In this document: piece after piece, positions 27,386 to 36,299 of the stretch
How positions within the stretch are numbered: the first letter of the stretch is position 1
Layout of the letters: every line of letters starts with the position of its first letter
Assembly: GCA_942492025.1 (NCBI GenBank)
Contig: CALODJ010000004.1
Location: 124,001 to 188,000, forward strand
Direction of reading: 5' to 3'
Length of the DNA stretch: 64,000 nt
Source of the DNA: JABDQW01 sp942492025
Lineage (GTDB): Bacteria > Pseudomonadota > Gammaproteobacteria > SZUA-229
Notes under the pieces: model-generated
What the model was told of the DNA's origin: nothing
Database searches by the model: none
The model's input: the letters and a program-made list of their open reading frames with translations, nothing else
Translations under genes and position numbers: made by a program

Positions 27386-27460
27386 CCCGCATTTCTCACC
27401 AGGGGGCGATAAAATTACGCAAGGATTTGAATTGATGAAATACATCCCCGTATTTCACCC
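27386..27460. repeat. Degenerate end copies of the CCCGCATTTCTCACCAG repeat
   Basis: CCCGCATTTCTCACCAG at 27386-27402 directly abuts the preceding stop codon, and a decayed copy CCCGTATTTCACCCG lies at 27446-27460 in the same orientation. No inverted partner or interior is present, so these look like relics of the element seen intact at 15855 and 30156. The remaining 27461-27568 shows no gene. Confidence 0.6.
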
Positions 27461-27568
27461 GTCGGGGGTCGCCTTGCGGTCCAGATCCGTTCCAGACGGA
27501 TTTGCCACGATGGATTTATGAAGAAGCGGTTTAACAGTGTGTAATGCCGACTGAGATATTCGATTCCC

Positions 27569-27979
27569 CTACACATAGCGCAGATTAATGGGCTGCACAT
27601 CACCACCGGCTATTCGATAAGCACGCATTTCAGGCGCGCCATCGCTCTTCAGCGATACGATGAGATAATAGGCATGAGGATAAGTGGCTTCTGCAATATC
27701 GACTGCTGAGGGTACGGGCGGGCTGTAAAGATGTGAATGCACGATTGCCAGCAGGTTTTCACCGTGTTCACGCATATGCCTCATCGCGGCAATTTGCTGC
27801 TTGGGCGCCATCTCAAAGCGGGTTGCGGGATCGGTTGCTACATTGTCTATCGGATAATAACGTGCCGGATCCTCTCCCGCAGCGCTGAGCAGTCCACATG
27901 ACTCAGTATCTTCATGCGCTAAGGCCTGGGTCAGAATTTGCTTTACCAGTTCACCTGGAAGGACGAGTTCGGTTTTCAT
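27569..27979 (-). CDS. JAMM/MPN+ (Mov34, M67) family metallopeptidase
   Basis: Predicted zinc isopeptidase of the bacterial JAMM class, often paired with ThiF/MoeB-like E1 enzymes and ubiquitin-like sulfur carriers, where it trims the carrier's C-terminus. The catalytic motif is complete: the glutamate in EDTESCGLLS, then the IVHSHLYSPPVPSAVDIAEA stretch carrying HxH, Ser and Asp. I choose MKTELVLPGE at 27979; it lies inside the 3' end of the MoeB gene, so the two overlap by 29 bases. The neighbour supports a role in activating a sulfur-carrier protein; no carrier gene is in view. Confidence 0.82.
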   Translation of the reverse strand: MKTELVLPGELVKQILTQALAHEDTESCGLLSAAGEDPARYYPIDNVATDPATRFEMAPKQQIAAMRHMREHGENLLAIVHSHLYSPPVPSAVDIAEATYPHAYYLIVSLKSDGAPEMRAYRIAGGDVQPINLRYV

Positions 27980-28736
27980 CGCCTTGATCGCCACACACCG
28001 GGCAAGCTGGATCCTGCCTTAATTGCAGACTGTGCCAGCGCATTGTCAGAGCCTCCAGAACCAACAATCGACCGACCAACGGCTCTCCGATAGCGCAGAT
28101 CAGCTTGATCGATTCAAGCGCCTGAATAGTCCCAATAATTCCGACGACCGGCGCCAACACGCCGGTTTCGCTGCAGGTCTCTGCTTCATCCCCGGTCTTC
28201 GGATACAGGCACTGGTAACAAGGACTATCGTCCAGGCGTTTATCAAAAACACTGACCTGACCTTCGAAGCGTATTGCCGCACCGGATACCAGCGGTGTGC
28301 GTTCTTCAACGCAGGCACGATTGACGTCAAAGCGGGTCTGGTAATTGTCGCTGGCATCGATAACGACATCGGCTTTTTGTGCAAGCGTGTGAAGTGTGTG
28401 CGCTTCCGGTTTTTCATCCAGCGTGTCGATTTGAATATCGGGATTAATCGCCAGTAAATTCCGCCGGGCTGATTCCACCTTGGGTTGATCGATATCATCG
28501 TGGTGATGAACAATCTGACGTTGCAGGTTAGTCAGCTCCACCCTGTCAAAATCGACCAGAGTCAACGTGCCCACACCGGCCGCGGTCAGGTAAATCGCGG
28601 CGGGAGAGCCGAGCCCGCCGATGCCAATGATCACCACATGTGCTTCTGCCAGTTTCTGCTGACCGGCTATGTCCAGCTGTGGCAGCATGATCTGCCGGTT
28701 GTAGCGAAGAAGTTGCTCATCATTCATAGGTTTCAT
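27951..28736 (-). CDS. moeB: MoeB/ThiF family adenylyltransferase
   Basis: E1-like enzyme that adenylates the C-terminal Gly-Gly of a ubiquitin-like sulfur carrier (MoaD for molybdopterin, or ThiS). The 261-aa protein shows RYNRQIMLPQLDIAGQQKL, the nucleotide loop VVIIGIGGLGSPAAIYLTAAG, the DFDRVELTNLQRQIVHH block, VIDASDNYQTR and zinc cysteines CYQC and CPVCGD. A cysteine in EAETCSETGVLAPVVG matches the family pattern. Located at the end of hemA-prfA-prmC as in E. coli relatives. The window encodes a molybdoenzyme (SoeA), which needs this cofactor. Confidence 0.85.
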   Translation of the reverse strand: MKPMNDEQLLRYNRQIMLPQLDIAGQQKLAEAHVVIIGIGGLGSPAAIYLTAAGVGTLTLVDFDRVELTNLQRQIVHHHDDIDQPKVESARRNLLAINPDIQIDTLDEKPEAHTLHTLAQKADVVIDASDNYQTRFDVNRACVEERTPLVSGAAIRFEGQVSVFDKRLDDSPCYQCLYPKTGDEAETCSETGVLAPVVGIIGTIQALESIKLICAIGEPLVGRLLVLEALTMRWHSLQLRQDPACPVCGDQGDENRTRPSR

Positions 28737-28875
28737 GATATCCGCTCTAGCGCGGGTATTGCGTCAAGGATCTGGATGTATAGGGCCAGGCTGTCACTTC
28801 AGTCGTGCCGGTATCGGATTCTGAAGTGCATACGCAATAAAAGCCGATTCGCGAACACGCAGTAGGCTGATGTGA

Positions 28876-29262
28876 TCAAACAAACTTGCGCCAGTTATGT
28901 GGACGCGGGTCCTTCAATGAGGGGTGTCTCAGTGAAATTGAGGGTTGATTGTCGTGCGAGTGCTGGTCAACACCTATACTGGCGCGCAATGCGTCTTCAC
29001 AATAGGAATAAACCGCGCGCTTGAGGTTGGCGATGACGTCATCATGAAGATCAAAACCGACATCGCGCAATGCAGATTCGATCATTTGCAGGGTAAGTAC
29101 CTCGACGCTGTAATGGATCTGCAGGTTATAAGGATCCACCACCTCAGTACGCTGAATACCCGGCACATCTGCCAGCAATTGCGCGGCCTTCCTCGCCTGG
29201 TCAGGTGTTGACAGCTTGAAGCGTATCAAACGATTCTTGATGATGTCATTGCATAATGTCAT
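28876..29262 (-). CDS. Small HMA-like-fold protein lacking CxxC, unknown function
   Basis: A 128-aa soluble protein. The N-terminal 70 residues (RLIRFKLSTPDQARKAAQLL, VPGIQRTEVVDPYNLQIHYS, LTLQMIESALRDVGFDL) have the spacing of a heavy-metal-associated ferredoxin-like fold, but the metal-binding CxxC is missing. The tail is His/Asn-rich and ends RHPSLKDPRPHNWRKFV. It lies between prmC and moeB on the same strand, 31 bases from prmC, so cotranscription is likely. The fold is inferred from pattern only. Confidence 0.6.
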   Translation of the reverse strand: MTLCNDIIKNRLIRFKLSTPDQARKAAQLLADVPGIQRTEVVDPYNLQIHYSVEVLTLQMIESALRDVGFDLHDDVIANLKRAVYSYCEDALRASIGVDQHSHDNQPSISLRHPSLKDPRPHNWRKFV

Positions 29263-29293
29263 CAGACCAATCTAGGACAGATGGTCGTTGAAT

Positions 29294-30145
29294 TCAAGCC
29301 CCTGAACGAATATAGCGGCCTGCGGTGGCTCGTGGCAAGGCTGCCAGATCGGTCAGCTGGACGATTTCTACGAATCCGTTATGTTGGAAGCAGTCAAGTA
29401 CGGCCGGTTGCTGGTCGTAGCCATGTTCGATAATCAGCCAGCCGTCTGTGTCGAGATAATCGCCTGCCCGCCGGGTCAGAATGTGGATGGCATCCAGGCC
29501 CTCTGCACCCGCAGCAAGCGCATTCAAGGGTTCAAAGCGCACATCTGCTTGCGTCAGGTGGCAGTCATCGTCGGCGACGTAGGGCGGATTACTGATGATC
29601 AGATCAAAAACACGGCCTTCTATGGGTTCAAACCAGCTGCCCTGGATGAAGTGTATATTGTCAAGTTCAAGCGTTGAGGCGTTGGTAGTGGCTATTTTGA
29701 GTGCTGCCGCAGAGTTGTCGGTCGCGACGATATTCCAGTCGGGATGTTCGGCGGCCAGCGCACAGGCGATGGCTCCACTGCCGGTGCCAAGATCGGCGAT
29801 TCTCATACGCGCACGCTTTGAGAACCTGTCCAGCACGAATTCGACCAGGGTTTCGGTTTCAGGCCGCGGAATCAATACGGCCTGGCTCACCTTGAGTGAT
29901 AGCGACCAGAACTCCTTTACACCGGTGATGTAGGCGATTGGTTCGCCGTCGAGGCGTCTTTTCAGAACCTTAGTGTATTTTGCTGCTTGCTGTGGTGTCA
30001 GTTCTTTGTCTGGCCAGGCAATCAAATGACTGCTGCTACAGCCAAGAATCTGACACAGCAGGATACTGGCATCCGCGTCCGGGCTCGGGCTGACCGTCTG
30101 CAACTGTCGACGGGCGTCACTCAAAGTGTTGCTAATCGTGGTCAC
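29294..30145 (-). CDS. prmC: Release factor glutamine methyltransferase
   Basis: Methylates the glutamine of the GGQ motif of release factors RF1 and RF2. The motifs are the SAM site ADLGTGSGAIACALAAEHP and the catalytic LIISNPPYVADDD (NPPY). The N-terminal domain (DADASILLCQILGCSSSHLI and PDKELTPQQ) is also typical. The open frame continues upstream through an inserted repeat, so I place the start at the GTG at 30145 (VTTISNTLSDARRQL), giving 283 aa, normal for PrmC. Upstream prfA encodes the substrate RF1; a MITE-like element fills the gap between them. The GTG start has no strong ribosome binding site. Confidence 0.9.
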   Translation of the reverse strand: MTTISNTLSDARRQLQTVSPSPDADASILLCQILGCSSSHLIAWPDKELTPQQAAKYTKVLKRRLDGEPIAYITGVKEFWSLSLKVSQAVLIPRPETETLVEFVLDRFSKRARMRIADLGTGSGAIACALAAEHPDWNIVATDNSAAALKIATTNASTLELDNIHFIQGSWFEPIEGRVFDLIISNPPYVADDDCHLTQADVRFEPLNALAAGAEGLDAIHILTRRAGDYLDTDGWLIIEHGYDQQPAVLDCFQHNGFVEIVQLTDLAALPRATAGRYIRSGA

Positions 30146-30155
30146 GAACGCGTCT

Positions 30156-30467
30156 AGCTCGCATTTCTCACCAGGATCACGGGAGCAGGCGCAGGATTCG
30201 TATTCGTAAGCGCCGCTCTGGAGCGAAAAGCGTAGCAATAGCTTGGGCGAAGCAGCCGTAGGGTGCGCCGTGCGCACCGAAACAGCCCAGCACACTGAGG
30301 ATTCACGGTGCGCACGGCGCACCCTACGATCTCATGCAAACCAAGACCAGCCTGAAGCGTGATAGGCAGGCTTGAATAACACACTGTATTTTGGGTCATC
30401 CTAGCTTTACTCCAGATAACCAATGCCATATCAGTTTGCTGCGCCGCCTGGTGAGAAATGCGGGTTA
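30156..30467 (-). repeat. MITE-like element E2, interrupted copy of E1
   Basis: Terminal inverted repeats GCTCGCATTTCTCACCAGG (from 30157) and CCTGGTGAGAAATGCGGGTT (30447-30466). In reverse complement its sequence runs parallel to the element at 15855-16097 on both sides of a 72-bp GTGCGC palindrome at 30258-30329, which the other copy lacks. It occupies nearly all of the prfA-prmC gap, ending 9 bases from the prfA stop and 11 bases from the prmC start. Confidence 0.88.
30258..30329. repeat. GTGCGC palindrome nested inside element E2
   Basis: CGTAGGGTGCGCCGTGCGCA from 30258 and its inverted partner at 30307-30329 enclose a 26-base loop. The same arms occur at 4940-5011 and, with small changes, at 39243-39303. 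E1 has no such sequence at the matching position. Confidence 0.88.
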
Positions 30468-30475
30468 GCAGTATG

Positions 30476-31558
30476 TTAGTCAGCAAGCGACGCCAGCTGT
30501 TCGGCCTGGTATTCATTGTTCAGGGGATCGATGACCTGATCCAGATTACCCTGCATAAATTCGTCGAGTTTGTACAGAGTCAGGTTGATGCGGTGATCGG
30601 TGACGCGCCCCTGGGGGAAGTTGTAAGTCCGTATCCTCTCCGAGCGGTCACCGCTGCCAACCAGGCTTTTACGCGTCTGTGCTTCCTGCTTTCGCTGCTT
30701 TTCATGCTCGCTGTCCATAATGCGCGCCTGCAGCAGGGACATCGCGCGTGCCTTGTTTTTGTGCTGCGAGCGCTCGTCCTGGCATTCGACCACCATGCCG
30801 GTCGGGATGTGTGTCAGCCGAACAGCGGAGTCGGTTTTGTTGACGTGCTGACCACCGGCACCGGAAGCACGGAAAGTGTCAACACGTAGATCGGCGGGAT
30901 TAATCTCTATCTGCTCGATTTCACCGGGTTCCGGCATGATCGCGACTGTAGCGGCCGAAGTGTGCACACGCCCCTGGGATTCGGTTTCGGGTACACGTTG
31001 CACCCGGTGTGCACCGGATTCAAATTTAAGACGTGAATAGGCTCCCGCGCCGATGATGCGGGCGATAATCTCCTTGTAACCACCGTGTTCGCCTTCGTTC
31101 TGGCTCAATATTTCCACTTGCCAACGGCGCATTTCGGCATAACGGCAATACATGCGGAATAGATCGCCAGCGAAAATGGCGGCCTCATCCCCGCCGGTAC
31201 CGGCGCGTATCTCCAGGAAAATGTTGCTGTTGTCATGCGGGTCTTTGGGTAATAGCAGCTTTTGCAGCTCGGTTTCCAGAGAACCAACCTCGGCAGAGGC
31301 GGATGCTTTCTCTTCGCTGGCCATTTCGCGGATTTCCGGATCATTATCGGCGAGCATTTCATCAGCGCTTTTCAGGTTGTGTTGCGCCGAGGTGTAATCC
31401 TGGTAGCAGTTAACGACCGGCTCCAGCTGGGCATACTCCATCGAGAGATCACGGAACTGGTGCTGGTCACCAATTACATCCGGGTCTGCGAGCAGCCCGG
31501 TAATTTCTTCGTAGCGGTCAATCAGATTATTGAGTTTATTGAGTATCGAATCTTTCAC
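30476..31558 (-). CDS. prfA: Peptide chain release factor 1
   Basis: Recognises UAA and UAG and triggers peptide release. The 360-aa protein has the N-terminal helical domain (LNKLNNLIDRYEEITGLLAD), the stop-codon region with VQRVPETESQGRVHTSAATV (PxT-type loop) and the catalytic FRASGAGGQHVNKTDSAVRL carrying GGQ. The tail GRVTDHRINLTLYKLDEFMQG is standard. Second gene of the hemA-prfA-prmC operon, 12 bases after hemA. PrmC encoded downstream should methylate its GGQ glutamine. Confidence 0.97.
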   Translation of the reverse strand: MKDSILNKLNNLIDRYEEITGLLADPDVIGDQHQFRDLSMEYAQLEPVVNCYQDYTSAQHNLKSADEMLADNDPEIREMASEEKASASAEVGSLETELQKLLLPKDPHDNSNIFLEIRAGTGGDEAAIFAGDLFRMYCRYAEMRRWQVEILSQNEGEHGGYKEIIARIIGAGAYSRLKFESGAHRVQRVPETESQGRVHTSAATVAIMPEPGEIEQIEINPADLRVDTFRASGAGGQHVNKTDSAVRLTHIPTGMVVECQDERSQHKNKARAMSLLQARIMDSEHEKQRKQEAQTRKSLVGSGDRSERIRTYNFPQGRVTDHRINLTLYKLDEFMQGNLDQVIDPLNNEYQAEQLASLAD

Positions 31559-31570
31559 AACAATATTGAA

Positions 31571-32872
31571 TCAGTTGTTTTTATTGCTCGTATTTTTGTC
31601 GATAAATAGACGACGGGCGGCCTGGATCAGGTCATGTCGCTCCTCCTCGCCGGCCTTGCGCAGCTCGGTACAGGGTTGATGCAGGAACTTATTAGTAAGC
31701 GTGTGTGCCATAAAGGTCAGTACGTCTTCCGGCTTCTGGCCTGCTGAGAGTTGTTTCACGGATTTTTTCAGCACTGCGTCACTGAAGTCCATCGCGGTAG
31801 AGCGCAATTCGGAGATGACGTCAACCGCAACCAGTGAACGTTGCCAGTCGAGGTAATGTTCCACTTTTTCATCAATGATTTCATGCGCTTGTTCCGCGGC
31901 CTGTTGGCGGTTCTGCAGGTTCTCATTGATCACCTCCTGCAGGTCATCGACAGAATACAGGTAAACGTCATCGAGTGAAGTGACTTCGGGCTCAATATCC
32001 CGCGGTACAGCAAGGTCAACCATGAATATAGGTGCGTGTTTGCGCTTTTTCAAGGCCCGCTCAACCGTGCCCTTGCCGAGCACGGGCAACGGGCTGGCCG
32101 TCGATGCAATCACAATATCTGCCTGGTGAAGAAAATCCCCGATGTGTTGCAGGCTGATGGCCAGGCCATCGAACTCATGGGCCAGTTTCTGCGCGCGTTC
32201 AAGACTGCGGTTTGCAACTATAACGTTTTTTATCTGCTGGGATTGCAGGTGTCGCGCAGCAAGTTCGATGGTTTCACCAGCGCCGATCATCATTGCGGTG
32301 GAATCATTCAAGTCGCCGAAAATCTGCCGTGCCAGGCTGGCCGCGGCAAACGCAACCGACACCGGGCTTGAGCCGATCGCTGTGTCGGTGCGCACTTGCT
32401 TGGCCACTGAGAATGAATGTTGAAACAGTTTACCCAGCAGCTGGCCAATGGTGCCCTCGTGACTGGCTGTGATATACGCCTGTTTCATCTGACCTGCGAT
32501 CTGGGGTTCACCGAGCACCATGGAATCGAGCCCGCTGGCCACTTCCATCGCATGGCGGATTGTTTGTTTATGACCGTGTATGTACAAATGTCCCTGCAGT
32601 TCTGACGTCGCTAAACCATGGAAAGTGCTGAACCAATCAAGCAGCGGCTGGTCATCAATGCTGTCAGTGTTAATATCGGCCGGATTATCCGCGTGCAAGG
32701 CACAATATAATTCAGTACGATTACAGGTTGACAGGATTGCGGCTTCGGTTACGCCATTGACCTTGATCAGGCTGTTCAGCGCCTCGCGCATGTTTTGCGG
32801 GGTAAATGCCAGCTTCTCACGCAACTTCAGAGGCGTGGTTTTGTGGTTTAGGCCTAAAGTTATCAAGGACAT
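31571..32872 (-). CDS. hemA: Glutamyl-tRNA reductase
   Basis: Reduces Glu-tRNA(Glu) to glutamate-1-semialdehyde, the first step of C5 tetrapyrrole synthesis. The 433-aa product has ITLGLNHKTTPLKLREKLAF, the catalytic cysteine in AAILSTCNRTELYCA, the GLDSMVLGEPQIAGQMKQAY block, the NADPH fold MMIGAGETIELAARHLQ and VDLAVPRDIEPEV. The C-terminal dimerisation helix is present. First gene of the operon and divergent from the TPR lipoprotein gene across 83 bases. Its heme product matters here for the cytochrome-FTR1 protein. Confidence 0.97.
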   Translation of the reverse strand: MSLITLGLNHKTTPLKLREKLAFTPQNMREALNSLIKVNGVTEAAILSTCNRTELYCALHADNPADINTDSIDDQPLLDWFSTFHGLATSELQGHLYIHGHKQTIRHAMEVASGLDSMVLGEPQIAGQMKQAYITASHEGTIGQLLGKLFQHSFSVAKQVRTDTAIGSSPVSVAFAAASLARQIFGDLNDSTAMMIGAGETIELAARHLQSQQIKNVIVANRSLERAQKLAHEFDGLAISLQHIGDFLHQADIVIASTASPLPVLGKGTVERALKKRKHAPIFMVDLAVPRDIEPEVTSLDDVYLYSVDDLQEVINENLQNRQQAAEQAHEIIDEKVEHYLDWQRSLVAVDVISELRSTAMDFSDAVLKKSVKQLSAGQKPEDVLTFMAHTLTNKFLHQPCTELRKAGEEERHDLIQAARRLFIDKNTSNKNN

Positions 32873-32955
32873 AGCTGGCGTATGCGTTGCGAAAAAAACA
32901 TGTAATTTTGCGGCATGCCATAGCTTAACTCAAGCATGCCAAAATCTGACTGAAA

Positions 32956-34713
32956 ATGAGTTATATTCTTCATATGAAATCGAGTTATCAGAAACCCAAA
33001 GAGTTCCATTACCGGGGGTTATGGATAAGTCTGATTCTGATGGCGGTATTGGCGCTGAATAGCTGCGCGACCATCAATCAGCAGGGCGGCGCTGAGGGTC
33101 CCGATACAGCCGGGGCCAGGTCGGAACTGAGTGGGGATTTGTTGTACGAGTTACTGGTTGGGGAATTTGCCGGAAATGCCGGCGATACAACGCTTGCCAT
33201 CGAGTCGTATGATCGGGCCGCAATGATAACGCAGGATGCGCGGGTCGCGGCTCGGGCAACCTATATCGCTGTGTACAGCGAGCAGTACGAAAAGGCGCTG
33301 GATCTGCTGGAACGATGGGAAAAACTCGAACCCGAAGACCCTGATATTCCACGTTTGTATGCCACAACCTATCTCAAGCTCGGGCAACCATTGTCTGCAG
33401 CAGCCTACATACAGAGTATTCTCGATACCGTCGAAGGCAACGGCCATGACAAAGCACTGGCAGTTAAACGGCTGCTGGCAAAGGAATCCAGTGTTGAAGA
33501 CGGCCTGATCGTTCTGGATACGTTGAATAAGTCCGATCCTGGCAATCAGCATATGCTGATCCTGCAGGCGCGTTACGCGGCCCAGCTGGAGAAGTTTGAC
33601 GAGGCCATTGTATTGCTTGATCACGTGCTGGAAATAGATCCTACGCAGGCGGATGTGCATATTATCAAGGCAAGGATACTCGCTGCCCAGGGTAAACAGG
33701 AGCAGGCGATGGCGCTGGTTGCCCTGGTGTTAATGGAACAGCCGGACAACGATCACCTGCGACTGCAATATGCGCGCATGCTGGTCGAGCAAAGACAGTT
33801 CCACCAGGCTAAGGCCCAGTTCAATCTGCTGCTCAAAAACGACCCGCAAAATGCAGATATTCTGCTCAGTATGGGGCTGCTAGATATTGAAACAGGCGAC
33901 CTGGATGATGCTGCCCTGCACCTGCAGCAATTGGTCGAAATCGGACAAAAAGAAGACATATCCAATTACTACCTGGGCAGGATCGCGCAGAATCGGGAAG
34001 AACACAAAATTGCAATCAGCTATTACTTGAAGGTCAAGTCCGGCGATTATGTGTTTGATGCCAAGCTGCGTATCGCCGGTCTGTTTGCACGCCTCGGTAG
34101 AGTGGATGAAGGTCTCCAGCAACTCGAGGTTCTTGCTGAAAAACAGACCGCATGGCCAAACCGGGTCAGAGTTTACCTCGCACAGGGTGAAATCCTCGCC
34201 AGCAAACAACGTTATGCTGAAGCCCTGGAAATGTACAGCCGTGCCCTGCAGCAGAAACCGGACGATGCGGATTTACTGTACGCGCGTGCCTTGATTGCAG
34301 AAAAAGTCGACCGTATTGATATCACTGAAGCGGATCTGCTCAAGCTGCTCTCCGCGCAACCCGAGAATGCCAATGCGCTGAACGCACTGGGCTATACACT
34401 GGCTGATAGAACAGAACGGCTTGAAGAGGCACGTGACTACATCAAACGTGCAGCAGAACTGGTGCCGGATGATCCGGCGATACTCGACAGCCTGGGTTGG
34501 GTCAGCTACCGGCTAGGCAATATGCAGGATGCGTTGAAATGGTTGGGCATGGCTTTTGAAAAACTCGAAGATGCTGAAATTGCTGCTCACTATGGCGAGG
34601 TGCTGTGGAAAAACAACCAGAAAGCCGAAGCTGAGAAAGTCTGGAATATAGGGCTGGAAAATAACGCAGATCATCCGGTGCTGCTGGAAACTATGAAAAG
34701 ACTCAAGGACTGA
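32956..34713 (+). CDS. TPR-repeat lipoprotein
   Basis: A 585-aa exported protein with a lipobox (LMAVLALNSC, cysteine at residue 37 in this reading), so probably anchored to the outer membrane. The rest is a series of tetratricopeptide repeats, clear examples being KFDEAIVLLDHVLEIDPTQA, RYAEALEMYSRALQQKPDDA and the last AEKVWNIGLENNADHP. An ATG 18 bases downstream (MKSSYQKPKEF) is an equally good start. The position between hemA and lolB matches the Pseudomonas arrangement, where a TPR protein of similar size sits in the same place. A role in envelope assembly is likely but unproven. Confidence 0.85.
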   Translation: MSYILHMKSSYQKPKEFHYRGLWISLILMAVLALNSCATINQQGGAEGPDTAGARSELSGDLLYELLVGEFAGNAGDTTLAIESYDRAAMITQDARVAARATYIAVYSEQYEKALDLLERWEKLEPEDPDIPRLYATTYLKLGQPLSAAAYIQSILDTVEGNGHDKALAVKRLLAKESSVEDGLIVLDTLNKSDPGNQHMLILQARYAAQLEKFDEAIVLLDHVLEIDPTQADVHIIKARILAAQGKQEQAMALVALVLMEQPDNDHLRLQYARMLVEQRQFHQAKAQFNLLLKNDPQNADILLSMGLLDIETGDLDDAALHLQQLVEIGQKEDISNYYLGRIAQNREEHKIAISYYLKVKSGDYVFDAKLRIAGLFARLGRVDEGLQQLEVLAEKQTAWPNRVRVYLAQGEILASKQRYAEALEMYSRALQQKPDDADLLYARALIAEKVDRIDITEADLLKLLSAQPENANALNALGYTLADRTERLEEARDYIKRAAELVPDDPAILDSLGWVSYRLGNMQDALKWLGMAFEKLEDAEIAAHYGEVLWKNNQKAEAEKVWNIGLENNADHPVLLETMKRLKD

Positions 34714-34746
34714 ATTGAATCTTTGCTGTTACTCCTGAAAGCCAAC

Positions 34747-35376
34747 ATGGACGTGATTCGATATTGCTGCAGCTTTAGCCTGATCGCGTTAGTCGCGTCA
34801 TGTGCCAGCCTGCAGGAACAGGTCTTACAGCGTCCTGAAGACTGGGAACAACGCCTGCAGCACAACCAACAAATCAATGACTGGACCATCAAGGCCAGGC
34901 TGGGCGTTCAAGCCGAACACGAAGGCGGCAGTTTTGATGTGTTCTGGCAACAGCTGACTGACGCCTATGATATTCGACTGATAGCGCCTCTGGGGCAGGG
35001 TGCTGTCCAGATCACTGGAGACAATGGTGGTGTGACCATCAGTCTCGCCAATGGCAAAAGCGAGTATTCCGACGATGCAGAAGCCCTGTTTGCGTCCATG
35101 ACAGGCATGTCATTACCGGTGGCGGGTTTGCAGGACTGGTTGCGTGGCATGCCGATTGAGGGCGAGGAAATTCAACATGCCAGCTGGAATGAGCAGGGAC
35201 AGCTCTACAAACTCGAGCAGAGCGGCTGGCGCATCGAAATGAACCGCTACAAAACCATAGCAGATTTTGAGCTGCCGCATGCCTTTTATCTTGAACGCGA
35301 AGACCGACCTGAACTGAGTGTGCGACTGCTGATCCGTGAATGGCGTCCAATGCAGTCGCGGACAGATGTTCAATGA
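34747..35376 (+). CDS. lolB: Outer-membrane lipoprotein receptor LolB
   Basis: Receives lipoproteins from the periplasmic carrier LolA and inserts them in the outer membrane. I take the ATG at 34747 (MDVIRYCCSFSLIALVASCA), which gives a lipobox LVASC with Cys17; the longer TTG frame is rejected. The mature protein has the LolB blocks WTIKARLGVQAEHEGGSFDV with the following WQQ, DIRLIAPLGQGAVQI, and GLQDWLRGMP. The length of 209 aa is normal. Its stop overlaps the ispE start by 4 bases, so the two are translationally coupled. Confidence 0.92.
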   Translation: MDVIRYCCSFSLIALVASCASLQEQVLQRPEDWEQRLQHNQQINDWTIKARLGVQAEHEGGSFDVFWQQLTDAYDIRLIAPLGQGAVQITGDNGGVTISLANGKSEYSDDAEALFASMTGMSLPVAGLQDWLRGMPIEGEEIQHASWNEQGQLYKLEQSGWRIEMNRYKTIADFELPHAFYLEREDRPELSVRLLIREWRPMQSRTDVQ

Positions 35377-36239
35377 GTCAGCAAATACCGATATGGCCAG
35401 CACCGGCCAAGCTCAATCTAATGCTGCATATCACCGGGCGCAGAGCCGATGGTTATCACGAACTGCAAACGGTATTCCAGTTTCTGGACCTGTACGATGA
35501 ACTGCAGTTCAAGGCCGGCAGTGATGGTCAGATCAGGCGGGCAACCGGACCGTCGGCTATTCTTGAGCAGGATGATCTCGTGGTGCGCAGTGCCATAGCC
35601 TTAAAACAAGCATCAGGCACAACGCAGGGAGCTGAGATCCGACTCAATAAACGTATTCCAGCCGGCGCCGGTCTCGGCGGTGGCAGTTCGGATGCGGCGA
35701 CAACCCTGCACGCGTTGAACAGGTTGTGGAAGCTGCAGTTTGACGTTGACCAACTGGCAGCGATCGGATTAACGCTGGGTGCAGATGTGCCGGTGTTTGT
35801 CCGGGGTTATGCGGCTTTTGCCGAAGGCATTGGAGAGCGTTTGCAACCCGTCTCCCTCGAGCAATACTGGTATTTAGTGATTACGCCCGATGTGCATGTC
35901 TCAACAGCAGCAATATTCACCGACCCGGATTTGACACGGGATAGCCCAGCCATCAAAATATGCGACCTTTCGACCATCGGTTGGGAAAATGTGTGTGTTC
36001 CCGTTGTCATCAGGCACTACCCGAAGGTCGCTAAGGCATTGGAATTGCTGAACGTTTTTGCCAAGGCCAGAATGAGCGGGACCGGCGCATCGGTGTTCGC
36101 TAAGTTCTTCAGCAAACACGAAGCCGAACGGGCATTGCAGCAGCTTAAAGCAACAGCGCGCTGGAGTAATGCTTGGCAGGCGTTTATTTGCCAGGGCAGA
36201 AACCAGTCGCCCCTGTTCGAATACATGAAGACACTATAG
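35373..36239 (+). CDS. ispE: 4-diphosphocytidyl-2-C-methyl-D-erythritol kinase
   Basis: GHMP kinase of the MEP pathway to isoprenoids. The ATG at 35373 overlaps the lolB stop (ATGA) and gives MSQQIPIWPAPAKLNLMLHI; the earlier in-frame start lies within lolB and is rejected. Motifs: APAKLNLMLHITGRRADGYH, the phosphate loop KRIPAGAGLGGGSSDAATTL, LGADVPVFVRGYAAFAEGIG and the late ARMSGTGASVFAKF. The length of 288 aa is typical. The tRNA-Gln gene and prs follow, the order known from Pseudomonas. Confidence 0.95.
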   Translation: MSQQIPIWPAPAKLNLMLHITGRRADGYHELQTVFQFLDLYDELQFKAGSDGQIRRATGPSAILEQDDLVVRSAIALKQASGTTQGAEIRLNKRIPAGAGLGGGSSDAATTLHALNRLWKLQFDVDQLAAIGLTLGADVPVFVRGYAAFAEGIGERLQPVSLEQYWYLVITPDVHVSTAAIFTDPDLTRDSPAIKICDLSTIGWENVCVPVVIRHYPKVAKALELLNVFAKARMSGTGASVFAKFFSKHEAERALQQLKATARWSNAWQAFICQGRNQSPLFEYMKTL

Positions 36240-36299
36240 ACAAAACTTCATGGACAGTCGCCAGGCGGCTGAGGTAAGGAACACGGAACGAGTTGATAT

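Noticed and set aside
30146..30322. Upstream extension of prmC
   Set aside because: The extra residues come from the inserted element, and PrmC family proteins begin where the GTG at 30145 starts.
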